From: Streptomyces canus
Lineage (GTDB): Bacteria; Actinomycetota; Actinomycetes; Streptomycetales; Streptomycetaceae
Length of the DNA: 64,000 nt
Assembly: GCF_030816965.1 (NCBI RefSeq)
Contig: NZ_JAUSYQ010000002.1
Coordinates: forward strand, 3,691,001 to 3,755,000
Direction: 5' to 3'
Shown: positions 35,765 to 45,471 of the stretch, one piece after another
Position numbering within the stretch: position 1 is the stretch's first letter
Layout of the letters: each line of letters begins with the position of its first letter
The notes under the pieces: model-generated
What the model was told of the DNA's origin: nothing
Databases searched by the model: none
The model's input: the letters and a program-made list of their open reading frames with translations, nothing else
Program-made: the position numbers and the translations under genes

Positions 35765-37054
35765 TCAGCGCTCTTCCACCGGGACGAAGTCGCGCTCGAC
35801 CACGCCCGTGTAGATCTGGCGCGGGCGGCCGATGCGGGAGCCGGGCTCCTTGATCATCTCGTGCCACTGGGCGATCCAGCCCGGAAGGCGGCCGAGGGCG
35901 AACAGGACCGTGAACATCTCGGTCGGGAAGCCCATGGCGCGGTAGATCAGGCCGGTGTAGAAGTCGACGTTCGGGTAGAGGCTGCGCGAGACGAAGTAGT
36001 CGTCCGAGAGCGCGTGCTCCTCCAGCTTGAGCGCGATGTCCAGCAGCTCGTCGGACTTGCCGAGCGCCGAGAGGACGTCGTGCGCAGCCGCCTTGATGAT
36101 CTTCGCGCGCGGGTCGAAGTTCTTGTAGACCCGGTGGCCGAAGCCCATCAGACGGACGCCGTCCTCCTTGTTCTTCACCTTGCGGATGAAGGAGTCGACA
36201 TCGCCGCCGCTGGCCTGGATGCCCTCGAGCATCTCCAGGACGGACTGGTTGGCACCGCCGTGCAGCGGGCCCCACAGGGCGTTGATGCCGGCGGAGATCG
36301 ACGCGAACATGTTCGCCTGGGACGAGCCGACGAGGCGGACCGTGGAGGTCGAGCAGTTCTGCTCGTGATCGGCGTGCAGGATGAGCAGCTTGTCGAGGGC
36401 GGAGACCACGACCGGGTCGGGCTCGTACTCCTGCGCCGGGACCGAGAAGGTCATGCGCAGGAAGTTCTCGACGTAACCGAGATCGTTGCGCGGGTAGACG
36501 AACGGGTGACCGATCGACTTCTTGTACGCGTACGCCGCGATCGTCGGAAGCTTGGCGAGCAGGCGGATCGTCGAGAGGTTGCGCTGCTTCTCGTCGAAGG
36601 GGTTGTGGCTGTCCTGGTAGAACGTGGACAGCGCGGAGACGACCGAGGACAGCATGGCCATCGGGTGGGCGTCACGCGGGAAGCCACGGTAGAAGTTCTT
36701 GACATCCTCGTGCAGCAGGGTGTGCTGCGTGATGTCGTTCTTGAACACCGAGAGCTCGTCGACGGACGGAAGCTCACCGTTGATCAGGAGGTAGGCGACC
36801 TCCAGGAAGGTGGAGCGCTCGGCCAGCTGCTCGATCGGATAGCCGCGGTACCGGAGGATGCCGGCCTCGCCGTCGAGGTAGGTGATGGCGGATTTATAGG
36901 CGGCGGTGTTGCCGTAGCCGCTGTCCAGGGTGACCAGACCGGTCTGGGCGCGGAGCTTTCCGATGTCGAAGCCCTTGTCGCCGACGGTGCTGTCGATCAC
37001 CGGGTAGGTGTACTCGCCATCGCCGTACCGCACTACTACAGAGTTGTCGCTCAC
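35765..37054 (-). CDS. citA: Citrate synthase
   Basis: The 429-residue type I/II citrate synthase condenses acetyl-CoA and oxaloacetate. Active-site contexts are in place: HADHEQNCSTSTVR, LWGPLHGGANQ and GFGHRVYKNFDPRA, with the final catalytic Asp region further on. I chose GTG 37054 (MSDNSVVVRYGDGEYTYPV), preceded by GAGGG at 5 bases; a GTG at 37066 is in frame but lacks a site. The gene stands alone, convergent with copA and the candidate small transcript. Confidence 0.95.
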   Translation of the reverse strand: MSDNSVVVRYGDGEYTYPVIDSTVGDKGFDIGKLRAQTGLVTLDSGYGNTAAYKSAITYLDGEAGILRYRGYPIEQLAERSTFLEVAYLLINGELPSVDELSVFKNDITQHTLLHEDVKNFYRGFPRDAHPMAMLSSVVSALSTFYQDSHNPFDEKQRNLSTIRLLAKLPTIAAYAYKKSIGHPFVYPRNDLGYVENFLRMTFSVPAQEYEPDPVVVSALDKLLILHADHEQNCSTSTVRLVGSSQANMFASISAGINALWGPLHGGANQSVLEMLEGIQASGGDVDSFIRKVKNKEDGVRLMGFGHRVYKNFDPRAKIIKAAAHDVLSALGKSDELLDIALKLEEHALSDDYFVSRSLYPNVDFYTGLIYRAMGFPTEMFTVLFALGRLPGWIAQWHEMIKEPGSRIGRPRQIYTGVVERDFVPVEER

Positions 37055-37285
37055 GTCATCCCTCACCGACGTTGTGCCTCTTCTTCGAGGTTGCCCTGAC
37101 TGTCTCTACCATCCCCCATTTGGCGCAGGAGAGTGCACTCGGGGTCGGCCGTTGGGCGTATCGGCGGCACTGAGTGCCGCCAACTTGCTCATCCTGCCCG
37201 TCCGCAACCGCTTCCGGAAGGGCTCTGTGACCCACGTGACTCATTTGATCGATCATTTTTTGCGTCGCCTCACCATGGGCGCTCG

Positions 37286-39541
37286 TCACAGGCCCGAGAG
37301 CCGGAAGTCGAGCGCCGTGCAGCGCCGCCCCGCCGAAACCGTGCGCACCGCCTGACCGATCGCCTTGCGCGAACCGACGAGGACGACCAGCTTCTTCGCC
37401 CGCGTGACCGCCGTGTACAGCAGGTTCCGCTGAAGCATCATCCAGGCGCTGGTGGTGACAGGGATCACCACGGCGGGATACTCGCTGCCCTGTGAACGAT
37501 GGATGGTCACCGCGTACGCGTGGGCCAGTTCGTCCAGTTCGTCGAACTCGTACGGCACCTCTTCGTCCTCGTCCGTCAGTACGGTGAGGCGCTGGTCGAC
37601 CGGATCGAGCGAGGTGACCACGCCCACGGTGCCGTTGAAGACACCGTTGGCGCCCTTCTCGTAGTTGTTGCGGATCTGGGTGACCTTGTCGCCGACCCGG
37701 AAGACCCTGCCGCCGAACCGCTTCTCCGCCAGGTCGGGACGGGCCGGGGTGATGGCCTGCTGGAGCAGACCGTTGAGAGTGCCGGCGCCCGCGGGGCCTC
37801 GGTGCATGGGGGCGAGCACCTGAACGTCCCGGCGCGGGTCGAGGCCGAACTTGGCCGGAATCCGACGGGCCGCCACATCCACCGTGAGTCGGCCGACCTC
37901 CTCCGTGTCGTCCTCGACGAAGAGGAAGAAGTCCTTCATGCCGTCGGTGACGGGGTGCTGCCCGGCGTTGATCCGGTGGGCGTTGGTCACCACACCGGAC
38001 TGCTGGGCCTGCCGGAACACGCGCGTGAGGCGCACCGCGGGGACGGGGCCGCCGTCGGCGAGCAGATCCCGCAGGACCTCCCCCGCGCCGACGCTGGGCA
38101 GTTGGTCGACGTCCCCGACGAACAGCAGGTGCGCGCCCGGAGGCACGGCCTTCACCAGCTTGTTGGCGAGCAGCAGGTCCAGCATGGAGGCCTCGTCGAC
38201 CACCACCAGGTCGGCGTCGAGCGGACGGTCCTTGTCGTAGGCCGCGTCGCCGCCGGGCTTCAGCTCCAGCAGGCGGTGGACGGTGGAGGCGTCGGCACCC
38301 GTGAGTTCGGCGAGGCGCTTGGCGGCCCGGCCGGTCGGGGCCGCGAGGACGACCTTGGCCTTCTTGGCGCGGGCCAGCTCCACGATCGAGCGGACGGTGA
38401 AGGACTTGCCGCAGCCCGGACCGCCGGTGAGGACGGCGACCTTCTTGGTCAGCGCGAGTCTGACGGCGGCCTCCTGCTCGGGCGCGAGCTCCACTCCGGT
38501 ACGGGACTTCAGCCAGCCCAGCGCCTTGTCCCAGGCCACGTCGTGGAAGGCCGGCATGCGGTCGTGGTCGGTACGCAGGAGCCGCAACAGCTGGGCGGAG
38601 AGGGAGAGTTCGGCGCGGTGGAAAGGGACGAGGTAGATGGCGGTGACGGGCTCGGATCCGGGCTCCGCGCCGGGCACCTTCTCCCGTACGACACCCGGCT
38701 CGCCCGAGTCCTCGTCGGGCAGGGCGAGTTCGGCGAGACACTCGATGACCAGGCCGGTGTCGACCTGGAGGAGTTTCACCGCGTCGGCGATCAGCTGTTC
38801 CTCGGGGAGGTAGCAGTGCCCCTGGTCGGCGGACTGCGAAAGGGCGTACTGCAGGCCCGCCTTGACGCGCTCCGGGCTGTCGTGGGGGATGCCGACGGAC
38901 TGGGCGATCTTGTCGGCGGTGAGGAAGCCGATGCCCCAGACGTCGGCGGCGAGCCGGTAGGGCTGGTTCTTCACGACCGAGATCGAGGCGTCGCCGTACT
39001 TCTTGTAGATGCGCACGGCGACGGAGGTGGACACCTCGACGCTCTGGAGGAAGAGCATGACCTCCTTGATCGCCTTCTGCTCCTCCCAGGCGTCGGCGAT
39101 CTTCTTGGTGCGCTTGGGGCCGAGCCCGGGGACCTCGATGAGCCGCTTCGGCTCCTCTTCGATGATCTTCAGGGTGTCCATGCCGAAGTGCTGGGTGATG
39201 CGGTCGGCGAAGACGGGGCCGATGCCCTTGACGAGGCCGGAGCCCAGATAGCGGCGGATGCCCTGGACGGTGGCGGGGAGGACGGTCGTGTAGTTTTCGA
39301 CTGAGAACTGTTTCCCGAATTGAGGGTGGGAGCCCCAGCGACCCTCCATCCGCAGGGACTCCCCCACCTGCGCGCCGAGCAGCGCGCCGACGACGGTGAG
39401 GAGGTCACCGCCGCCTCTGCCGGTGTCGACGCGGGCGACCGTATAGCCGTTGTCCTCGTTGGCGTACGTGATGCGTTCCAGCACGCCTTCGAGGACGGCC
39501 AGTCGTCGTTCACCCGTGGAGGCCCCCGCCTGATTGGACAT
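37286..39541 (-). CDS. recD2: RecD2-type 5'-3' DNA helicase
   Basis: The 751-residue SF1B helicase has an N-terminal OB-like domain and helix-hairpin-helix repeats (GSGLVKGIGPVFADRI; IEVPGLGPKRTKKIADAW), which define RecD2 rather than RecBCD RecD. The helicase core has Walker A GGPGCGKS (373-380), Walker B VVVDEASML, a GDVDQLPSVGAGEVLRD motif and the C-terminal AVTIHRSQGSEYPAVVIP and LLYTAVTRAKK. It works in replication-fork or mismatch repair. ATG 39541; length is normal. It is an orphan gene with no recB or recC near it. Confidence 0.95.
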   Translation of the reverse strand: MSNQAGASTGERRLAVLEGVLERITYANEDNGYTVARVDTGRGGGDLLTVVGALLGAQVGESLRMEGRWGSHPQFGKQFSVENYTTVLPATVQGIRRYLGSGLVKGIGPVFADRITQHFGMDTLKIIEEEPKRLIEVPGLGPKRTKKIADAWEEQKAIKEVMLFLQSVEVSTSVAVRIYKKYGDASISVVKNQPYRLAADVWGIGFLTADKIAQSVGIPHDSPERVKAGLQYALSQSADQGHCYLPEEQLIADAVKLLQVDTGLVIECLAELALPDEDSGEPGVVREKVPGAEPGSEPVTAIYLVPFHRAELSLSAQLLRLLRTDHDRMPAFHDVAWDKALGWLKSRTGVELAPEQEAAVRLALTKKVAVLTGGPGCGKSFTVRSIVELARAKKAKVVLAAPTGRAAKRLAELTGADASTVHRLLELKPGGDAAYDKDRPLDADLVVVDEASMLDLLLANKLVKAVPPGAHLLFVGDVDQLPSVGAGEVLRDLLADGGPVPAVRLTRVFRQAQQSGVVTNAHRINAGQHPVTDGMKDFFLFVEDDTEEVGRLTVDVAARRIPAKFGLDPRRDVQVLAPMHRGPAGAGTLNGLLQQAITPARPDLAEKRFGGRVFRVGDKVTQIRNNYEKGANGVFNGTVGVVTSLDPVDQRLTVLTDEDEEVPYEFDELDELAHAYAVTIHRSQGSEYPAVVIPVTTSAWMMLQRNLLYTAVTRAKKLVVLVGSRKAIGQAVRTVSAGRRCTALDFRLSGL

Positions 39542-40347
39542 GATCCGACGGTACCGCCCGGCACCGACAGCGCCCCGATCACCCGGCTCAGGCAGGCGGC
39601 TTCACGCAGGCCCCTGGGTATCACCCTGGTCTCCAGGCAGCGCCGTGCGGTTCGCCGTGGCCGCGGAGGTGCCGCCCCGCGGATCAGGTCGGCCGCGAGG
39701 CACGGGCACGTCGTGAGCGTGCCGAGCGGGAGCGTGGGGATGGTCTTCCACCGGGCCGTTCGGGCGCGCGGAGCGTGGGGCGCAAGGCGGAGGAGGCCGC
39801 GCCCTCAGCCACTCCGCGGCGGGCGACACGGACGGCAGCACATGACAGCGCCGCTGGCGAATGCACCGTTCCTGTGGACTGAGCGGGAGTGAGCCCGTTC
39901 AGCCGCGCGCCCCGAACGGTCTTGGGCGAGCTGGTCCCCGGCGTACTCGACCCCGGGGCGGCGACACGCATCCGGTGCGCGGTCCGAGCCCGGGAGGCCC
40001 CCGCGGCCGGAGGCCGCTGTTGGACGCCGCCCTGCGCGACCTGTCAGGTCGGTACGGCCAGAGGCGACGGGGAGGTCCTGAACCATCCTCTGGTGGAGCA
40101 GGGGCCCCGCACGCTGACGCCGAACCCGGTGTCCCAGGCCGCACGACCACGCTAGCCCAACCAGACCAGGGCGCCGTAAGCCCGTAAGCCCGTAAGCCCG
40201 TAAGCCCGTAAGCGGACGATCACACGATCGAGCTCATGCGGCCTTGCACGCACTCCCTGGTGGAGCAGCACCAACCCCTGCCCAGGCATCCGACCCGTCG
40301 CGGTCGGGGCCGCCAGGATCCCAACGCCCCCCGCACACCGGGACCGG
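39542..40347. other. Gene-less stretch of about 800 bases
   Basis: Several overlapping open frames exist on both strands, but all are Pro/Arg/Gly-rich low-complexity reads without ribosome sites or family motifs. I therefore see no gene. The stretch contains an 8-base tandem repeat near its right end (40174-40212). Confidence 0.5.
40174..40212. repeat. 8-bp tandem repeat (CCCGTAAG), nearly five copies
   Basis: Five head-to-tail units of CCCGTAAG, the first lacking one C. A short simple-sequence array of this purity is unusual in this genome. It lies in a gene-less region between recD2 and the cupin gene. Confidence 0.9.
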
Positions 40348-40713
40348 CTATGTCGCCTGCAACGTTATGTGGTCGATCACCTTCCGGAGGTCCTCGGTCG
40401 GGGAGAACTCGACGAACTCGCAGTCCTCCAGGGCGACGGGGACATGGCCGGGTCCCCAGTAGTACGCCTGTCCCGCTGAGTACTCCTCCTCGCCCGTGGG
40501 CGTGAGCATCTTCAGCCGGCCCTTCAACAGGTAGCCCCAGTGCGGGCACTGGCAGGCGTCGCCGTCGAGGCCCTTGAGGGCGGGGCCCATGTCCGTGCCC
40601 TCCGGCAGCCGGAGATAACCGACGGACATGCCGCCGCCGATGGGCCCGGTGCGCACCTCCACTCCGTCGCCTGCGAGGACGACGGGTACGTCGTCGTGAG
40701 TGGCCGCTGTCAT
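40348..40713 (-). CDS. Small cupin-domain protein
   Basis: The 121-residue single-cupin protein has CQCPHWGYLLKGRLKML as the first cupin motif, with a His but few classical metal ligands, and AGQAYYWGPGHVPVALEDCEFVEFSP as the second, with a His. GGAGGAG lies just before ATG 40713. It may bind a metal and a small ligand. The gene is divergent from the ribose regulator across operator repeats at 40834-40879. No enzyme activity can be assigned. Confidence 0.75.
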   Translation of the reverse strand: MTAATHDDVPVVLAGDGVEVRTGPIGGGMSVGYLRLPEGTDMGPALKGLDGDACQCPHWGYLLKGRLKMLTPTGEEEYSAGQAYYWGPGHVPVALEDCEFVEFSPTEDLRKVIDHITLQAT

Positions 40714-40833
40714 GACTCCTCCGCTCCGGCCCGCCATGGCCTTGGGGAAACGACTCCTGCTCCCTCCAGCCTGGTCCGCTCTTACGCGGCCCGCGACATC
40801 ACGATCCTGTCTCGGGGTCTTGCCAAACCGTCG

Positions 40834-40879
40834 TGTAATCGATTCCAATCCTCTGCATACAGCGATGTAATCGATTCCA
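40834..40879. promoter_or_regulatory. Twin LacI-type operators before the ribose operon
   Basis: TGTAATCGATTCCA occurs at 40834-40847 and again at 40866-40879, 32 bases apart, or about three helical turns. Each contains the dyad AATCGATT. The second ends 29 bases before the rbsR-like start. The spacing suggests cooperative binding by the LacI protein encoded next. Confidence 0.8.
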
Positions 40880-40908
40880 CGAACGATCCACAAGGAGGTG
40901 GAGCGGCG

Positions 40909-41949
40909 ATGGCGAGCATCAAGGATGTCGCTGCCGAGGCCGGGGTCTCCGTCGCCACGGTGTCGCGGGTCCTGAACGACCATCCGTCGGTCAGCGCGGA
41001 CGCACGTACGCGTGTGCTGGCCGCCGTGGAAACGCTGGGCTACCGCCCCAACGCCGTCGCCCGCTCCCTGCGCACCGACCAGACCCACACCCTCGGCCTG
41101 GTCATCAGCGACGTCATGAACCCCTACTTCACCGAGCTGGCCCGCTCCGTCGAGGAGGAGGCCCGGGCGCTGGGGTACAGCGTGATCATCGGCAACGCCG
41201 ACGAGCGGCCCGACCTCCAGGACCATCACGTACGGAACCTGCTCGACCGGCGGATCGACGGACTCCTGGTCTCCCCCACCGACGGCGGATCCCCCCTGAT
41301 GCTGGACGCCGTGCGGGCGGGGACGCCGATGGTCTTCGTGGACCGGTGGATGCCGGGCGTGGCCGTGCCGGTCGTCAGGTCCGACGGGCGGGCCGCCGTA
41401 CGCGATCTCGTGGCCCATCTGCACGGGCTGGGGCACCGCAGGCTCGCCATCATCGCGGGCCCGGCGGCGACCACCACCGGCCAGGAGCGGGTCGCGGCCT
41501 TCCGGGACGCCCTCCAGGCGTACGGCCTCGATCTGCCCGACGCATACATAGGGCAGGGCGACTTCCAGGCCGAGAGCGGGCGGCGGGTCACCGAGGGCTT
41601 CCTCGACCTGCCCGAGCCACCCGAGGTCGTCTTCGCGGCCGACAACCTGATGGCGCTCGGCGCGCTGGACGCCGTACGCGCGCGTGGGCTGCGCGTACCG
41701 CAGGACCTCGCCCTGGCCGCGTTCGACGACATTCCGTGGTTCGTGCACACCGATCCGCCGATCACCGCGATCGCCCAGCCCACGGGCGAGCTGGGGCGGG
41801 CAGCGGTGCGCGCGCTCGTCGACCGCATCGAGGGGCGGCCCCCCGAGTCGGTCACCCTCCCCGCCCGTCTCGTCGTTCGCCGCTCCTGCGGCGAGCCCTC
41901 CCCCCGGAACGTCGCACTGAACCCCGTAACGAACAGGAGCGAGTCGTGA
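40909..41949 (+). CDS. rbsR: LacI-family regulator of ribose uptake
   Basis: The 346-residue regulator has the LacI HTH at residues 3-25 (IKDVAAEAGVSVATVSRVLND) and the hinge YRPNAVARSLRTDQTHTLGL. A periplasmic-binding-protein-like effector domain follows (GLVISDVMNPYFTELARSVEEEA; AADNLMALGALDAVR; LAAFDDIPW). AAGGAGG precedes ATG 40909. It is the first gene of the ribose operon and overlaps rbsA by 4 bases. Its own operators are probably the twin TGTAATCGATTCCA sites just upstream. Confidence 0.9.
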   Translation: MASIKDVAAEAGVSVATVSRVLNDHPSVSADARTRVLAAVETLGYRPNAVARSLRTDQTHTLGLVISDVMNPYFTELARSVEEEARALGYSVIIGNADERPDLQDHHVRNLLDRRIDGLLVSPTDGGSPLMLDAVRAGTPMVFVDRWMPGVAVPVVRSDGRAAVRDLVAHLHGLGHRRLAIIAGPAATTTGQERVAAFRDALQAYGLDLPDAYIGQGDFQAESGRRVTEGFLDLPEPPEVVFAADNLMALGALDAVRARGLRVPQDLALAAFDDIPWFVHTDPPITAIAQPTGELGRAAVRALVDRIEGRPPESVTLPARLVVRRSCGEPSPRNVALNPVTNRSES

Positions 41950-43466
41950 GCAACGAGGACGAGTTGCTGCGCATCGAGGGCATACGGAAGTCCTTCCCCG
42001 GCGTGGTCGCGCTCGACGGCGTCGACTTCGACCTGCGCCGGGGCGAGGTGCACGTACTGCTCGGCGAGAACGGCGCCGGCAAGAGCACGCTGATCAAGAT
42101 GCTGTCGGGCGCCTACCACCCCGACGAGGGCCGCGTGCTGGTGGACGGCCGGGAGGTGCACATCCGCGGGGCGCAGGACGCCGAGCGGCTGGGGATCGCC
42201 ACCATCTACCAGGAGTTCAACCTCGTCCCCGATCTCACGGTCGCTGAGAACATCTTCCTGGGCCGGCAGCCGCGCCGCTTCGGGATGATCGACCGGAAGA
42301 CGATGGAGGCCGACGCCGAGGTGCTGCTGAAGCGCGTCGGAGTCAACGTGTCGCCACGCGCGCGTGTGCGTGAACTCGGCATCGCACGGCTCCAGATGGT
42401 CGAGATCGCCAAGGCGCTGAGCCTGAACGCGCGCGTGCTGATCATGGACGAGCCGACGGCCGTGCTCACCTCCGAGGAGGTCGACAAGCTCTTCGCGATC
42501 GTGCGCAAGCTGCGCGAGGACGGGGTCGGGATCGTCTTCATCACCCATCACCTGGAGGAGATCGCCGCCCTGGGCGACCGGGTCACCGTGATCCGTGACG
42601 GCAAGTCCGTCGGGCAGGTACCGGCCCGCACGCCCGAGGACGAGCTCGTACGCCTGATGGTGGGGCGGTCGATCGAGCAGCAGTACCCGCGCGAGCGCGG
42701 CGACACCGGAGCGGCCCTTCTGAAGGTCGAGGGGCTCACCCGCGACGGCGTCTTCCACGACATCGGCTTCGAGGTGCACGCCGGAGAGGTCGTCGGCATC
42801 GCCGGGCTGGTCGGAGCGGGCCGTACCGAGGTGGTGCGGGCCGTGTTCGGCGCGGACCCGTACGACAAGGGGGCCGTGCAGGTCTCCGGGGCGCCCCTCA
42901 AGGGACACGACGTGGGCGCCGCCATGGCGGCCGGGATCGGTCTGATCCCCGAGGACCGCAAGGGTCAGGGTCTGGTGCTCGATCAGTCGGTCGAGGAGAA
43001 CCTGGGGCTGGTGACCATGCGGGCCGCCACACGCGCGGGGCTCGTCGACCTCAAGGGGCAGCGGAAGGCCGCCGCGCGGATCGCCGAGCAGCTCGGGGTG
43101 CGGATGGCGGGCCTGCACCAGCACGTCCGGACGCTCTCCGGCGGCAACCAGCAGAAGGTCGTCATCGGCAAGTGGCTGCTCGCCGACACCAAGGTGCTGA
43201 TCCTCGACGAGCCCACGCGCGGGATCGACGTCGGCGCCAAGGTCGAGATCTACCAGCTCATCAACGAACTCACCGCGGCCGGTGCCGCCGTCCTCATGAT
43301 CTCCAGCGATCTGCCCGAGGTGCTCGGCATGAGCGACCGGGTGCTGGTGATGGCCCAGGGCCGGATCGCCGGCGAACTCGCCGCCGACGAGGCCACGCAG
43401 GACTCCGTGATGGCACTCGCCGTCAGCAACCCCACGACCGACAAGGAGGCCGCTCGTGGCCACTGA
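41946..43466 (+). CDS. rbsA: Ribose ABC transporter ATPase (two ABC domains)
   Basis: The 506-residue protein has two fused ATP-binding domains, the CUT2 layout. The first half has Walker [10 protein letters not shown], Walker [12 protein letters not shown] and [14 protein letters not shown]. The second half has a degenerate P-loop GLVGAGRTE, the signature [15 protein letters not shown] and [11 protein letters not shown]. It powers ribose import at the inner face of the membrane. GTG 41946 overlaps the rbsR stop (GTGA). It overlaps the fused permease gene by 11 bases. Confidence 0.95.
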   Translation: MSNEDELLRIEGIRKSFPGVVALDGVDFDLRRGEVHVLLGENGAGKSTLIKMLSGAYHPDEGRVLVDGREVHIRGAQDAERLGIATIYQEFNLVPDLTVAENIFLGRQPRRFGMIDRKTMEADAEVLLKRVGVNVSPRARVRELGIARLQMVEIAKALSLNARVLIMDEPTAVLTSEEVDKLFAIVRKLREDGVGIVFITHHLEEIAALGDRVTVIRDGKSVGQVPARTPEDELVRLMVGRSIEQQYPRERGDTGAALLKVEGLTRDGVFHDIGFEVHAGEVVGIAGLVGAGRTEVVRAVFGADPYDKGAVQVSGAPLKGHDVGAAMAAGIGLIPEDRKGQGLVLDQSVEENLGLVTMRAATRAGLVDLKGQRKAAARIAEQLGVRMAGLHQHVRTLSGGNQQKVVIGKWLLADTKVLILDEPTRGIDVGAKVEIYQLINELTAAGAAVLMISSDLPEVLGMSDRVLVMAQGRIAGELAADEATQDSVMALAVSNPTTDKEAARGH

Positions 43467-45405
43467 CACGCTCAAGAGCACATCGAGCGCTGAAAGCGCC
43501 ACCGGCGGCCTGCGCCGGCTGCTCCTCGACAACGGCGCGCTGAGCGCGCTGATCGTCCTCGTCATCGCCATGTCGGCGCTGTCGGGCGACTTCCTCACCA
43601 CCGACAACCTGCTCAACGTCGGCGTCCAGGCGGCCGTGACCGCCATCCTCGCCTTCGGTGTGACCTTCGTGATCGTCTCGGCGGGCATCGACCTGTCGGT
43701 GGGCTCGGTGGCTGCCCTGTCGGCCACCGTCCTGGCGTGGAGCGCGACATCACACGGGGTGCCGGTCCTCATAGCGGTCCTGCTGGCCGTCGTGACCGGC
43801 ATCGCGGCCGGTCTCGTCAACGGCTTCCTGATCGCGTACGGCAAACTCCCCCCGTTCATCGCGACCCTGGCGATGCTCTCGGTGGCCCGCGGTCTGTCGC
43901 TGGTGATCTCCGAGGGCTCCCCGATCGCCTTCCCCGACTCGGTGTCGCACCTCGGTGACACGCTGGGCGGCTGGCTGCCGGTGCCCGTGCTCGTCATGGT
44001 CGTCATGGGGCTCCTCGCGGCCTTCGTGCTCGGACGGACGTACATCGGCCGCTCGATGTACGCGATCGGCGGCAACGAGGAGGCGGCCCGTCTCTCCGGC
44101 CTCCGGGTGAAGAAGCAGAAGCTCGCCATCTACGCGCTGTCCGGTGTGTTCGCCGCCGTCGCGGGGGTCGTGCTCGCCGCCCGGCTGTCCTCCGCGCAGC
44201 CGCAGGCCGCCGACGGCTACGAGCTGGACGCGATCGCCGCGGTCGTCATCGGCGGCGCCTCGCTCGCGGGCGGCACCGGCAAGGCGTCCGGGACGCTGAT
44301 CGGCGCGCTGATCCTCGCGGTACTGCGCAACGGCCTCAACCTGCTGAACGTGTCCGCGTTCTGGCAGCAGGTCGTCATCGGTGTCGTCATCGCGCTGGCC
44401 GTGCTGCTCGACACCCTGCGCCGCAAGGCCGGGGCGACCCCGGTGGCCGGTGCCTCGCAGGGCGGCAAGCGGCGCCAGGCGGTGACATACGGTCTCGCGG
44501 CCGTGGTCACCGTGGCGATCGTCGGCGCGACCTCCTTCCTGCACAACGGCTCGTCCTCGACGGCGAACCCGAAGGTGGGTCTGTCGCTCTCGACCCTCAA
44601 CAACCCGTTCTTCGTGCAGATCCGGTCGGGTGCCCAGGCCGAGGCGGAGAAGCTCGGCGTGGACCTGACCGTCACGGACGCCCAGAACGACGCCTCCCAG
44701 CAGGCCAACCAGCTGCAGAACTTCACCAGTTCGAGCCTCGGCGCGATCATCGTCAACCCGGTGGACTCGGACGCGGCGAGCAACTCGGTGAAGGCCGCCG
44801 ACAAGGCGAAGATCCCGGTCATCGCGGTGGACCGGGGCGTCAACAAGGCGTCGGTGGACGCGCTGGTCGCCTCCGACAACGTCGCCGGCGGTGAGCTCGC
44901 CGCCAAGACCATCGGCGAGAAGCTCGGCGGCAAGGGCAAGATCGTGATCCTCCAGGGCCAGGCCGGTACGTCGGCGGCGCGTGAGCGAGCGCAGGGTTTC
45001 ACGCAGGGTCTGAAGGCCTACCCGGGCATCCAGGTCGTCGCGCAGCAGCCCGCCGACTTCGACCGCACCAAGGGTCTCGACGTGATGTCGAACCTGCTCC
45101 AGGCCCACCCGGACGTCCAGGGTGTCATCGCCGCCAACGACGAGATGGCGCTCGGCGCGATCAAGGCGCTGGGCTCCAAGGCCGGTACGTCGGTCTCGGT
45201 GGTCGGCTTCGACGGCACGCCGGACGGCCTGAACGCGGTGAAGGACGGCACGCTGTACGCATCTGTGGCACAACAGCCTTCCCAGCTGGGCAAGATCGCG
45301 GTGGACAACGCGCTCAAGGCCCTGGAGGGCAAGAAGGTCGAGGAGACCATCAAGGTGCCGGTGAAGGTGGTCACGAAGGAGAACGTGGCCGGTTTCACGG
45401 GCTGA
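43456..45405 (+). CDS. rbsC: Fused ribose permease and ribose-binding protein (RbsC-RbsB)
   Basis: In this 649-residue fusion, residues 1-325 are the RbsC permease ([35 protein letters not shown]-like helices). An extra membrane helix lies at 343-361 ([19 protein letters not shown]). Residues 373-649 are the RbsB-type binding protein ([64 protein letters not shown]). The extra helix carries the chain outside, so the binding domain is tethered next to the channel. No separate rbsB is present. GTG 43456. Confidence 0.9.
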   Translation: MATDTLKSTSSAESATGGLRRLLLDNGALSALIVLVIAMSALSGDFLTTDNLLNVGVQAAVTAILAFGVTFVIVSAGIDLSVGSVAALSATVLAWSATSHGVPVLIAVLLAVVTGIAAGLVNGFLIAYGKLPPFIATLAMLSVARGLSLVISEGSPIAFPDSVSHLGDTLGGWLPVPVLVMVVMGLLAAFVLGRTYIGRSMYAIGGNEEAARLSGLRVKKQKLAIYALSGVFAAVAGVVLAARLSSAQPQAADGYELDAIAAVVIGGASLAGGTGKASGTLIGALILAVLRNGLNLLNVSAFWQQVVIGVVIALAVLLDTLRRKAGATPVAGASQGGKRRQAVTYGLAAVVTVAIVGATSFLHNGSSSTANPKVGLSLSTLNNPFFVQIRSGAQAEAEKLGVDLTVTDAQNDASQQANQLQNFTSSSLGAIIVNPVDSDAASNSVKAADKAKIPVIAVDRGVNKASVDALVASDNVAGGELAAKTIGEKLGGKGKIVILQGQAGTSAARERAQGFTQGLKAYPGIQVVAQQPADFDRTKGLDVMSNLLQAHPDVQGVIAANDEMALGAIKALGSKAGTSVSVVGFDGTPDGLNAVKDGTLYASVAQQPSQLGKIAVDNALKALEGKKVEETIKVPVKVVTKENVAGFTG

Positions 45406-45416
45406 CGTCGGCGCAC

Positions 45417-45445
45417 GGGCGGGCGGTCGCTTCGACTGCCCGCCC
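45417..45445 (+). other. Intercistronic hairpin after the transporter gene
   Basis: GGGCGGGC-G-GTCG pairs with CGAC-T-GCCCGCCC (13 pairs counting a G-U), with a 3-base loop, 12 bases after the stop. There is no T run and rbsK follows, so it is more likely an mRNA-stabilising or processing element than a full terminator. Confidence 0.6.
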
Positions 45446-45471
45446 CGCGTCACTGACTAGGGGAGTCATTC

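Noticed and set aside
37243..37258. TGATCGATCA followed by TTTTTT as a terminator for recD2
   Set aside because: The T run lies on the plus strand while recD2 is read on the minus strand, and the self-complementary core leaves no loop. It may be an operator, but evidence is lacking.
39542..40347. Several 80-190-codon frames in the recD2-cupin gap
   Set aside because: All are Arg/Pro/Gly-rich with no ribosome sites, no recognisable domain and overlapping frames on both strands.
41226..44129. A 967-codon antisense frame over rbsR, rbsA and rbsC
   Set aside because: Low-complexity shadow of well-identified genes on the other strand.
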